Of a stretch of DNA of 64,000 nucleotides, positions 45,347 through 56,400 are shown piece by piece (within the stretch, counting starts at the first letter, position 1; each line of letters opens with the position of its first letter). Source of the stretch: Geosiphon pyriformis (taxonomy: Eukaryota; Glomeromycota; Glomeromycetes; Archaeosporales; Geosiphonaceae); contig JAAOMT010000299.1 of NCBI GenBank assembly GCA_016748015.1, positions 848,180-912,179 on the forward strand, read 5' to 3'. The notes below the pieces were generated by a model. That model ran no database searches. It was not told the DNA's origin and worked only from the letters and a program-made list of their open reading frames with translations. The translations under genes were made by a program, and so were the position numbers.

Positions 45347-45839
45347 CTATTAATACTTTATATTAATAAAATTCAATACTTAACTACACTAAACCAATAG
45401 CTCTTAATTATGGCTATTGATAAAATACTAATTTCTTATTTTCTTTTTATTTTCTTTTATTTTTCTTATTTTTTTTTTGTTTATTGTTTATTAATTAATT
45501 AAAAGATTAACACACAGAATTACTAATATTAAAAGAATTGATAAAAAACCCAGAAATAAAAATAGACATTTGGAATTAAAGATAGCTTATTAGGAGAAAC
45601 CAACCATCAAACTAAAAAAAAATTCATAAAATACACCTAAAAAAATACTAAAACAACTATTAAATTTCTGTTTATTATATAAAAAACTTAACCAAAATTT
45701 TCTGATATTACTAACAACCTAATCAGCTATTAAGTATTAAGTTATGAGTTTGTTATTTATACCAACACTCCAAATAATCATCTATAATATTTAGTGCTCT
45801 CTATAAGATATAATTTAACAGAAAACTAGCATCAATATT

Positions 45840-47294
45840 AACCAAAATTGAAGAGATACTTAGTTAGCAATCAAGCAATTTATTAGCCTCTATAATGTCA
45901 TAACAATTAAGAAAACTCCAATTGTTTTTAAAATCAATCATGTTTATCATTAGCAAATCAACCATAACAACAAAAAATACATAATTGTTACTATTGTAGT
46001 AAACAAGATCATCTAAAAAATTGCTGCTCTAGATTTAATAACTAATAATCAGAAAATTAATATCAAAACCCCAATTGCAGATTTCAAACTCTAAATTACA
46101 CTCTGAATTAAGAACAATATCAATACCAATCTTATTACACCCCAATAATACAACAACTAATATACATACTTCTAGTTTATTAGACTTTAGCACCAGTAAT
46201 TTATTAATTACAACCACAAATAATTTATCAACTACAGTCACAAATAATTTATCAACTACAGTCATAAATAATTTATCAAACCCAACTAATTCAAATACCA
46301 TCCCAAAATTTAGCTTATATAACAACTGAAAATCAAAAACTAAAAATTACATTCACTCAACAGAACTGGCAATCAATAATAGTAAGGTATCAACTAATTC
46401 TCAGTTTATTAAATTAGTCATCTAGATTACACTAGCAGAGTTTAAAAAATAAATATATTTAAAACCCAAATTTTCAGAACTATTTAAGTCTTTTAGTTAT
46501 TTCAGAAAACAATCCATTCAACAACTTAGAACTCAATCCAATTATCACTAATTAAGCTCAAAAAAGAAAAAAAAAACCTACCTAAAAAGTCTATTAAGCT
46601 TTATAAGCTAAAGACAAGCACAACAAACCACTATTAATACTCTCTTAAAACAACAAGAAAAAAAAAAAGAGAACAAACCACAAGCCAACATCTTTACAGA
46701 AGAACCAAATAATGGTTGACATGTTCTATACTTATTGAAACCAAAGAAAAAACCATTTTACTACCAAGATTTAACACTTATTTGAGAAAAACAAAAGCAG
46801 TATTTAATCCAATTAAGTATTAAATTCTGTAAACATTATATAATTCCTTATAACTTAAAATATTGTAATAATAATAATTTTATTTACAATCCACTACTAT
46901 GCATGATTTATTTGATCCTTAAAAAAGAAGAACCAATTAACAAATATGTATTAGAATTAAAATCAAAATTTAATTGCAATTTAAACTTTGATAATAATGA
47001 CAATAATAGTTTTAACTCTATCTACAATGACAATAACAATAATAATAATTTAAACTTCAATAAAAACTTTGAACAATATATTGAATTTCAGATCTTTTAC
47101 AGAAACAGAAACTTAAATGATTTAGCAATAATAATAAGAATATTATGTCAGAACACATATATGATACTAATACAGAGTTTAAACTCAGATATTCAAGAAA
47201 AATTGCCATTAGATTAGAATATTATTTGTGTATCAGTATAAAGTTAAAAAATTTAGAAAATTTTAACAGAGCTTAATATTAAAGGAAAAAATAA
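45840..47294 (+). pseudogene. Internal remnant of element G
   Basis: A zinc knuckle CYYCSKQDHLKNCC is at 45986-46027 (CX2CX4HX4C kept). An Asn/Thr-rich linker contains a short tandem repeat LSTTVTNN (46195-46275). Protease is almost gone. The open stretch 46903-47217 runs from the acidic linker (MIYLILKKEEPINKYVLELK) into a dUTPase motif-1 remnant (near 47170-47200, FKLRYSRKI). A purine-rich TATTAAAGGAAAAAATAA precedes the LTR at 47277-47294. Confidence 0.7.
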
Positions 47295-48123
47295 TATTAC
47301 TCATAGATTTTTAATAAGGATATAAAGTATTCAATTAGAAATAGACATAATAAAAAAAAAATTTCAGAATTTTTCTTAAGAAATTACAAGATTCTAAAAA
47401 TTCTAGAATTTCTGATTAAAAAAATTAAAAAAATTCAAGAAATTTCATATAATATAAATTATATATATATAGTAAAAGTATTAAAAACAAAAAAAGCAAT
47501 TCCTAAAGAATTCAATAGAGTTTATATTAATTTAAAACAATACTTCTTTCTTCAAAAAATAGTTTTCTATGACTTGAAATGAAATTATTCCCATATTAAT
47601 AAAATTATCCATTTTTATTAAATCCATGTTATTATTATTTGATTAAAAATATTAATCACTTTTTATTCTATTAATATTCTATGTTGATAAAATCCAATAC
47701 TTAACTACACTAGACTAATAGCTCTTGATCATAGTTATTAATGGAATACTAATTTCTTATTTTCTTTTTATTTTTTTTTATTTTTTTTATTTTATTTATT
47801 GTTTACTAATTGATTAAAAATTAATGCACAGAGTTACTAACATTAAAAAAACTAGTAAAAAACTTAAGAATAAGAGTAGACATTTGGAATTGAAAATAGC
47901 TTACTAAGAGAAATTGACTATTAAGTTAAGAAAAAAATTCACAGAATATATTTCTGGGAAGATATTGAAACAACTATTGAATTTCTGTCTATTATACAAA
48001 AAACTTAACCAAAATTTTCAAATTACCAAAATTTTCAGATATTATCAACAACCTAACTAGTTATTAAGTACCAAATTACAAGTTTGTTATTTGTATCTAT
48101 TTTTCAAATAATTATTTATAACA
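47295..48123 (+). repeat. 3' LTR of element G
   Basis: The 829-bp LTR starts TATTACTCATAGA and ends TTATTTATAACA, both one or two transitions from TGTTAC and TGTAACA. The U3 repeats of AATTCCAG type are barely visible at 47360-47440. Confidence 0.82.
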
Positions 48124-48204
48124 CTATATTTGTTTTGGTTTACATTTTTTCTGTTTATATTAGATTTTGGTTTTTTGCATGATATTTTTTTGGTAGGTAA
48201 TTTG

Positions 48205-48354
48205 GATATATAGTGCTTTCTTGATTGGTTTAAGTGACTGATTATATATAAAAAATGCATAAACCATACTTAACTTAGAATCTTGTCTAATTTATAATTT
48301 TAAATAGTAATTGGGCTGTACTTGTTAAATAATAATAATAATAATAATAATAAT
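48205..48354 (+). repeat. 3' end of a truncated LINE
   Basis: The segment CTTGATTGGTTTAAGTGACT, then CATAAACCATACTTAACTTA and TAGTAATTGGGCTGTACTTG, aligns by eye with the 3' UTR of the LINE at about 58158-58270. It ends in an (AAT)n tail (48328-48354) instead of (AAAT)n. It may start earlier, near 48124. Confidence 0.65.
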
Positions 48355-48865
48355 ATTTATTATTTATATTAAATTTTTTTTGAGTTTTTTACTTCTTAAT
48401 AATATAAAAACTATAAAAGAAAAAGTTAAAAACAATTTTTTTTAAAAAATTATATTATTATTTAAAAATGCAATTTTATTATTATTATTACTATTAAAAT
48501 TTTTTATATTTTTAAAATTAATAATATTTAAAAATGGTTGTTTATGTTTTTTATTTTTTTATTGTTATTACAGTTAAAAAATTTTTGCTTAAACAAATTT
48601 AAATTTTTTCATAAAATAATTATTAAAATTAGTAAAAAACTTGATTAATTTATTAATTACCAATTTAATAACCAATTCTTGTATAAAATAAATTAAAAAT
48701 AGTTTATTTAAAAATTTAAAAATTAAAATAATTAAAATAATAAATACAAAAATTTGTTAATAACAAAAATTAGAATTATTAAAACTTTTTAAAACAATTT
48801 GAATAGCATATAAATATTAACTATTTAGCATACAAATAACATTAATAATAATAAAACTTTTAGCT
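48355..48865. other. AT-rich intergenic DNA, no gene seen
   Basis: The stretch is almost only A and T with short homopolymers and ATTATT runs. I see no open frame of note or recognisable repeat. Confidence 0.7.
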
Positions 48866-48998
48866 TAATTTACATCGATGTCACCAGTTACAGCAGAACT
48901 GGTTTTCCGGTTGTGAAACGATGATACCAGCTTTTATTCTTTTCACAAATGCCTTTCCTATCATCCCGAGTCTTTTCTCTTATTATTTCCTACAAAAG

Positions 48999-49096
48999 GT
49001 ATGTTAGCATCCATTTTTGAACCGCTTTTATTGAAGCAATTTTATTCTTTGAAATCCTTCTAAAGACCAACCATAATTTATTTTTGCTTTTAATAG
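48999..49096 (+). other. Probable intron in the 5' leader of the beta-thymosin gene
   Basis: A 98-base interval begins GTATGT after ACAAAAG and ends TTGCTTTTAATAG. It lies 40 bases before the ATG. The flanks (48870-48998 and 49097-49136) have normal base composition, unlike the surroundings. A short frame starting at ATG 48949 would, if transcribed, run across this splice and stop 9 bases before the main ATG as a 26-codon uORF. Confidence 0.65.
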
Positions 49097-49136
49097 ATTC
49101 TTCGACAGCCTCCAAAAAGTATATTAGCTAATCGTC

Positions 49137-49484
49137 ATGGACCCAGCCAATAAACCGAATCCTGCTGCCAAAGAAATCGAGTCCCACTCTGGTGACTTGA
49201 AAGACCGTCTCAAGCACGTCAAAACACAAGAAAAAAACCCGTTGCCGACGAAGGAAGGTGAGTAATGTTATCGAGCTTTTTTGTTGAGAGGATTATTATA
49301 ATGTCAAATTTTTTACGCTTTAAACGAACTAGAATTTGAGTTTTCTGCTTATTTTACCATTCATTACCTGTTTTGTATCCTTTGGAAAGATTACCAACTA
49401 ATCATATTATCGCTACTCTAATAACGACTCTAAACAGATATCGCGAAAGAAAAAGAAGAAACAGCTAAGGAACAGTCAGCATAG
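49137..49484 (+). CDS. Beta-thymosin/WH2-like actin-binding protein, spliced
   Basis: Joining 49137-49257 and 49438-49484 gives a 55-residue protein ending at TAG 49482-49484. Residues 1-20 are MDPANKPNPAAKEIESHSGD. Residues 25-40 read LKHVKTQEKNPLPTKE, followed by DIAKEKEETAKEQSA. This matches the beta-thymosin pattern in order: an amphipathic N-terminal part, an LKKTET/LKKV-type actin-contact motif (here LKHVKT), the very conserved QEKNPLP-KE core and an acidic/basic C-terminal helix. Beta-thymosins of about 43 residues bind and sequester monomeric actin in the cytoplasm. Base composition is normal and CpG is present, unlike the transposons around it. The ATG is the first in the second exon. 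It is the only intact host-type gene I see. A single-repeat WH2 protein is the alternative label. Confidence 0.88.
49258..49437 (+). other. Coding-region intron of the beta-thymosin gene
   Basis: This 180-base phase-1 intron starts GTGAGT after AAGGAAG and ends CTCTAAACAG. A CTAAT-type branch point candidate lies near 49418-49424. Splicing joins G to AT, giving Asp after Lys-Glu, exactly where the beta-thymosin core continues. Without splicing the frame hits a stop soon after the donor. Confidence 0.85.
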
Positions 49485-49527
49485 ATGTGCCACTCAAAGA
49501 CTACATAGTTGAAACTCTGTAATCTCA

Positions 49528-49533
49528 AATAAA
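49528..49533 (+). terminator. Polyadenylation signal AATAAA of the beta-thymosin gene
   Basis: AATAAA lies 44 bases after the stop codon, in CTCAAATAAAGTTGACC. That spacing is typical for a short 3' UTR. Confidence 0.7.
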
Positions 49534-49599
49534 GTTGACCTTTACAGTTTATCTTTCGTCATAGATGTTTTTATCCTTTCCCACAATGATGACTAAATC

Positions 49600-51445
49600 T
49601 TACGAAATTTAGATTCATTTGTTCATCAATTTTTATCATGAATTACAGTACCAATATAAGAGACACTTATATTAATTATCAAAATTTGTTATCTTGACCA
49701 ATGTAAACTGGGTCTTTACCTTTTTACTGGCCAAGCAATATAAGTTTGTGATATTTAATTATGATGCTAGTTTTTGGTTATGTGTTTATTTAAACTATTC
49801 AACTTTAATAAATTAATTTTATGTCTATAGTGTGCATCTTTTACTAGATTATAACATTGTATTTATAACGCTATTTTTTTAACAAGTTAATTCAATAATA
49901 AAACAAACAAAATAAATAAATAAAAATTAGTTATAACCAAAAGCTATTGCTTAAAAATAATAAAAATAGCATTATATTTTTGCTATTTATTAAGATAAAG
50001 TAACATTAATAATAAGTATAATAACAATAATAATCTAAATTTATAAGTTTAAATATTGAAAATAATTTTTAATTCTTTGGTTATTTAATTATTAAATATT
50101 TTTTCTGCTAATTAATACTATTTGTACATATATTTATTTTATTAATATAAAATATTTTGGTATTTTTATTTATTTTTTCAGTTATTTTTTAATTATTTCT
50201 GGTATTTTTGAAATTTTTGCTATTATTTTTATTTATAATTTTAATATTTCATTAACTAATTAATATTAATATTGTTATTGTTAATAATATTATAATTAAT
50301 TGTTTTAATTTTAAATATTTTAGAACAATAATACAACTTTTTAATTTTAAACAAAATCTGGTTAAAACTTATATTAAAACCAGTTAATATAAACAAAACC
50401 CAAATTTTATTAATTTTAATTATGTTAAATCCAATTTATGTATTTAATAAACAATTTAATAAAAAATAAATATTTGACTTAATTGTTTTTAGAAGCTTAA
50501 AAATTAAAAATTTTAATTTATAAACTTTTTTTTGATTATAGTATTATATTTTATAAATTTTAATCTTAAAAATTTTTTATCAATTCTGTTATTAATAAAT
50601 ACATAAACATTTTTATTATTATTATATTTTTTATTAAATATTAATCAAAAATATTATTAATAATTTACATAAAAAACAAAATTAAAAAAATATTAATATA
50701 ATTTTTTGGTTAATTTACTTGTTTATTTAAATTAATAAAACTATATAAAACATAAATTAAAAAACTTTAAAACTAATATAAAAAATTTAATACTCAAAAA
50801 TAAATTGTTTTTAATAAAATATTTGGTTACAATATTAAAAGCTAAATTTTTAATAACTTATATTCATATTTTTTATTAAAAAAACAAATAATTAATAAAA
50901 ATCTAATTTTAACATATATTTAAATTAATTATAACTTAATAAATTTAGATATATTTTTTTAAAAGTGTTTTTAAATTTTTTTAATAAATTATATTTTAAA
51001 ATTATATGTTAAAATAATTATACTTAAATTAAATAAGCAAAATTAATTTAATTTAAGCCAAAATTATATTATTAAAAACTAAAATTATGTTAAAAACATT
51101 TTTTAAAACTTTTCTAAATTTAAACAAATAATAACACATTTAATTTAATTATTTATAACAAAATTATAATTAATAACACATATTTTATTATTATATAAAA
51201 TCAAAATTATATACAATTATAATTATTAATAAAGTATATAATAAAATTTACTATTATTTTTTTTTTATAATTTATTATTAATATTGATTTTAATAAAAAT
51301 AAACTATTTAAAAGTTATTATTTAATAATATATAAATTAAAAAAAGTTGTATTTAATTATATAATCTAATAAAAAAAATATAAAAATATAAAAAAATTAT
51401 TATGTTTTAACTAATATACCAAATTACATATTAAAAAAAAATTAA
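49600..51445. other. AT-rich DNA without visible gene
   Basis: Up to about 49860 composition is moderately AT-rich with nothing recognisable. From 49870 to 51445 it is nearly pure A/T with many short palindromes such as AATTTAAATT. I cannot tell whether it is a fully decayed transposon. Confidence 0.7.
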
Positions 51446-51570
51446 AAAAAAAAAAAACTTCTTTTTTTCATACATCCCAAATTCCCCAAAAAGCACAATT
51501 TTGAAAGAAGTTTTTTTGTTTTTTCTATCTGTTTTATTTTACTATTTTTTTTACACACAACCCATTTGTT

Positions 51571-53477
51571 ATGGATATGGAGGCTGCCTCTAGTGGCAGT
51601 TCATCAAGTTCGAAGACTCCCTTGGGTGCTTCCTCTGGTCCTGCTGGTGGCTTCTTTTCATAAAAGAAAAGGGTTTCTCTTCGCAATGTCAAGCATTCTG
51701 GTGTTAAAGGTAGTGTTTCTTTGGCCAAACCTCATTTTGATGGGGACATGTACTCTGATATGGAAAGTAATTCTAGTAGTAATATTGTTGATGAAGTTCT
51801 GGTTAATAGTAATGATAAGTCTTTTCTTGGTTCAGCGGTTATAACTCCTAAGGCAAAGAGAGTTAAAAATGATTTGGCCTGTGGTGCCCCTCTTGGTTCT
51901 CTGGATTATGACATGGATGATGATGATAGTGGTTTCCTCCCTCCTCCTCTTGGTATTTTCTTGGAAAGAAAATAGTTAGATCCCAAAATAATCAAAACTT
52001 AGGTGGAAGTTGCTGTGAAAAAATCTTTTGCTCTGGACATTAATCTTTCAGCTGTGGAAAGCAAATTGGCTATGGCCAAAACTCAAGTTATCAGAAAATT
52101 GTTTTCAAAAATCAATGGTTTTGGAGGGCCACTACCTTCTCAAAATTTGAAGAGATCATCTAATCAACATTTACTTCGTCAGAAAGCATGGAAAAGGCCG
52201 TGTTATTGGCCAGAGAAAATAACATCATTGTAAACAGCAATCTTAAGAGACAAAGAATTCACTCAGATCAGGCCATAGTAATCAAAGAAATTCCCATAGA
52301 TATGCCAAAAGAAATGATTGTTGCTGCAGTATCTGAGTTTGGAGAAATTAAGTCGATCAAAATCCAGTTAATTGGTTTATAGCAAAAGGCTGTAGTGGAA
52401 TTCGCCAAACTGGAACAGGCTGTGTCTTTGGCTGCTAGGTGGTTCTTCCTAATTGGTAAAGACTCAGTTTGTGTGACTATGGCAGTGGGCGATCATGAAA
52501 CTTGGGTATCTAGAGATTAGTTCAGGGCACTTTTGTTTACTTTGCCAATGGGAACTAGTACTTATGATCTTGGGGATCTTCTTGAAGGGGCTGGTGGAAA
52601 AACTTGTATCATAAATCGGTTATTAGAGACTGGTAATAGGATCTGCTGTGCTGTTGTTTGTTTTGATTCTGATGAAGTTTTGGAGTCAGCTTTTTACATA
52701 GAGCCAATCTTTGGTGGTGTGAAACTCTCATGGGCTAGGCTGGATTTGGTTCGCTGTAAATGGTGTGGAAAGTTCGGTTATTCTGCCTTGGAATGTGATG
52801 CTGAGGTTGTGTCAGCTCTCAAATCTTTAAAGTTTTTTATAAGACCTGCCAACCTAGATACTCATCTCCAACTGGCCAAATTGTATGCAAAGAAGAATAT
52901 ATTAATCTCTCGTCCTGTTGCCTTTGGTGGCAAATCTTGGGCTCAAGTGGTTTTAGTTGCTTCAGTTTTTCATGATTTTTGTGCTGGTTCTGGTTCTGGT
53001 TCTCCACCTTCCAGTGCTTTGAGTTTGGGTGGGGCATTTCCCCTTCTATCTGTGGTCAATTTTCCTTTGAGTGCTTGCTTAGTGCTTCTGGAATGCTCTG
53101 TAGAGCTTTTGTCTGGTCAAATTTCGAACATTTTTTCTCGTTTTGACAATATTGGTTCAGCACTTTTAGTGCCTTCCTCTCAAATAGTTCCTTCTGTGGT
53201 TGTTTCTCAGTCCCCAATCTCTGTTCCTCTTGTGGTTGCAAACTCCAACTTGGATTTTGACATGGCAGTTGATGATTATTTTGTCCAGCCTACTTTTTTC
53301 TCTCTGGGTGTTACCAATTTGCTCTTGGGTCTGAGTAGTTTCAAAGTCTTGACTTCCAAAGTTGGTGGTCTGGAATCAAAGTTGGTTGCTCTCGACATCT
53401 CCATTGGTTTGATTTTGGCTAAGTTGGATCAGTTGTGTGCTGGCTCAGGTTTTTTGGTTATTTTTTCATTACAATGA
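51571..53477 (+). pseudogene. LINE ORF1: RRM-like domain and zinc knuckle
   Basis: The start MDMEAASSGSSSSSKTPLGA leads into an acidic region (YDMDDDDSGF) in the frame of 51571. A frameshift occurs near 52185. After that an RRM-like fold is visible (QAIVIKEIPIDMPKEMIVAA, GEIKSIKI, KAVVEFAKLEQAVSLAARW). A zinc knuckle at 52755-52796 reads CKWCGKFGYSALEC, with Tyr for the usual His (CAT to TAT). The open stretch 52533-53477 also has a long Ser/Val-rich C-terminal part. ORF1 proteins bind LINE RNA. Stops at 51661, 51973 and 52380 break it. Confidence 0.85.
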
Positions 53478-56400
53478 CCAGTTTTATTTGGAAAATTGCC
53501 ACATGTAATATTAGGGGAATGAACAATCCTGCAAAACAGGAGGACATTTTTTGCTGGCATAAGGAATCTGGTAGTTCGATCTCAATTGTTACAGAAACCA
53601 AGTTGTGTTCCAGTTCACAACCATGGATTATAAAAAGATTTGAAGGTGTTTGGGTTTTTACATCTGGTCTGGATATTGGGTTTTGTGGGGCTGGTGTGGC
53701 CATTTTTGTGAACAATTCTCTGGCTCATCATGTTTCCAAAGTCGAGGAGGTAAAGGGCAGAGTTTTTTCAATTTGTCTTTTGTTCAAGAACAAGCTTTCT
53801 GTGTCTGTCATTGGGCTTTATGCCTGTGCATCTGGTGGTGACCGTTTTGCTCAGGCTTCTGTTATTAATTTATTTATTGTTGATACTGTCAACAAAAGTT
53901 CTTTTGTTGTTTTGGGTGGGGACTTCAATAAAGACAATTCAGTCAAGGGGGTGAGTCTTAGAAAATGTTTAGGTTTGGGTCTAGTTAATGTTTTTGGTGG
54001 CCACTCTCTGGCTAGGATTCCTACTTGGAGCAATTCAAGAGGTGTTAGCAAGATTTTGGACTACATTCTAGTTAATGACTCTTTGATTTTAGCTGTTGTG
54101 AATTGTGATGTTAGTTTTGTTTCAGAATTTTTTGACATGAATCACTTGGCTGTCTTGATATTTATTGGACTGAGTGGTCTTCTAGATGCTCATTTGAATA
54201 GCATCCGCAAACACACTAATAAGGATTGCTGAAAGTTTAAGATTAAGGATGCTGATGAGAAAAAGTGGGCACGTTTCAAAGAACTTTCTGAGTGTGCACT
54301 TTTGGGTTCTCTGGATGGATTCAAGGCAGCTAAGGATGGTGGCAACTTGGATGGAATGTGGGGGGTGCTAGCTAAAGCCATGACTGCTTCTGCTGAAGAA
54401 ATTTTTTTAAGACATTGGTATAGTGAATTTGATTGTGCTAAAAATAGACTTTTTTCTAAATTTTCCAGGTTAGAGCTGTTGGTTGTCAAGTTATTAAAAG
54501 TGCTGAGACTGGATAATATGTTGGGCTTTAATTGTCTGGCTGACACTTGATTTAAAGTTGACCTTTCTGAAGCTTCCAAAGTTCTTGGTATGGTCAGAGA
54601 TGGTGTGGATTCTGTTGGCTTAATAAGTCATCTTGCAAAGGTTAAAAAGCAATATAGAAAATCCAAATATTATGAATCTGAGGTGACCAAAAGATCTGCT
54701 ATTAGAGACGCGATTGATAAACATATAGAAAAGTTTGATACAGACAAAGATGGGATGATTCAGAGCATCTTGGAACAGCCCTTTTGCAAAGTTGTTTTAG
54801 ACCATTTGGTTGTTGGTGATTCTTTTATTTTGGAACCTAATGAAGTGAAGCTCAAAATAGATGACATTATGGTTAGTTGGACCAGAAAGTGGAATGCTCT
54901 TTCTGTTCTGTCTGGTCCCTGGGCACAACAATATGCCCCTTTGGCTTATGTTAATGATAGTGTTTTTAGTCTGGTCATGTGTGATATTACCATGTGTGAG
55001 ATGTCTTCAGTTATAAGCAATCTTCTTGATGGCAAAGCTGCTGGTTTGTCTGGTATCACCAATAAACTTTGGAAACATGCTGGCTGTTTGGTTTTGGAGT
55101 GTTTGTTGTCTTTGCTGAACTCTTGTTTGCATTTTGATGATGTTCCAGTTCATTGGAAAGAGACCTGGGTGTCCATGATTCCTAAGCCTTATGATTGGGA
55201 TGGCGTTTTGTCGAATACACAGCCTATTGTATTAATTGAGACGGCCAGAAAGATTCTGTCAAAAGTTCTCTCAGACAGGATCTCTCTTGCTTGTAGTAAG
55301 TTTGATGTTCTCCGTGGTAACAACTTTTCTGTTCTCAAAGGCACTTCCACTCAGTCACCAATTTCAGCTGTGGGTTCAATTGTAGAGGATGCTTTGGAAA
55401 AAGGCTGTGAACTTTGGCTGGTTTTTCAAGACATGCACAAAGTGTATAACTCTGTTGGTTGGTCTCATTTAGAAGCTAGTTTATGCCATATCAAAATGTG
55501 TGGCAAGTTCATCAAGTTTTTTGGCAACATTTACAACAATTACTTCAACAGAGTCATGACAGATTTTGGTCTTTCTGATGGATACAAAGTTCTTGATGGT
55601 TTGGATCAGAGTGAAGTTTTCTCACCTCTTCTATGGAGAATTTTTTACAACCCCTTGTTATGTGAAGTTGTGAGACAAGATCATTTGTGTGGTTATCAGA
55701 TCAATTCGAACTTTGTGACAAAGACTAGAAGGATTGAGACTAGTGGGAGTATGACTTCTTTTTTTGCGGCTGGTGCCTTTGTTGATGACACTATTTGGGT
55801 GGGAAATGGGTGAGCCTCTACACAGCACATTCTTAATGTGGCCAGTGAGTTTTTCCTTATCAATGACATTAACATAAACAACGAGAAGACAGTTGCCATT
55901 TCTATTAACAAAAGAATGGGGGTTCCTGTTTTATCTATCAATGGCCAGGCTATTGCTGTTGCCAATCCTGGTTTGAATCATTGATATTTGGGTATTTTCT
56001 TGTTCACTGATGGTTTGTCTAAGCCAAGTCTTACCAAAGCCAATTCTGATATTAGGTTCTTCTCAAATATGGTTCTCTGGAAGGCTGTCTCTGATAAACA
56101 ATTCTCTTATCTGGTTTCAGCTGTTTTGCAGCCCATAGTTAGTTATCGGACACAGTTTAGTTTTGTTTCCAAAGCTGTTTGTCTAAAATGGAACGTTCTA
56201 ATTAGAAAAGGTCTTAGGTCAAAAGCCAATTTGCTGAGAAACTTTCCCAATGAGGCGTTATACCACCCTTCTCTTTATAGACTGAAATCTTTTGAACAGT
56301 TGCAAGCTAAATGCAAGGTAGCTTCTATTGTGCAATTTGCGAATTCTTCTGGAATTCTTAGCTGATTGTTCGAACATTGATTTTTGGATTTACAGGTTTT

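Larger units (their letters stand above)
45347..48123 (+). mobile_element. Element G: family 1 relic with large internal deletions
   Basis: The order is right half of 5' LTR (45347-45789), PBS-like TTTAGTGCTCTC (45790), end of gag, zinc knuckle, linker, a fragment of Cys-rich module, the first part of dUTPase, a purine tract and 3' LTR. RT, RNase H and integrase are missing. It is the oldest-looking and most AT-rich copy and forms the outer layer of the nest. Confidence 0.82.

Noticed and set aside
45347-45350. CTAT at 45347 and at 48124 as a matching TSD of element G
   Set aside because: The first CTAT is internal LTR sequence next to F (the same bases occur inside other family 1 LTRs); the true left end of G is outside the window.
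49870-51445. Mitochondrial insertion because of the extreme A/T content
   Set aside because: No mitochondrial gene, tRNA or rRNA motif was visible; low-complexity nuclear DNA is the simpler reading.
51446-51570. A host promoter ahead of a Ser-rich host protein
   Set aside because: The downstream frame is LINE ORF1, followed by the ATGA overlap and ORF2, so the region is the LINE 5' UTR.
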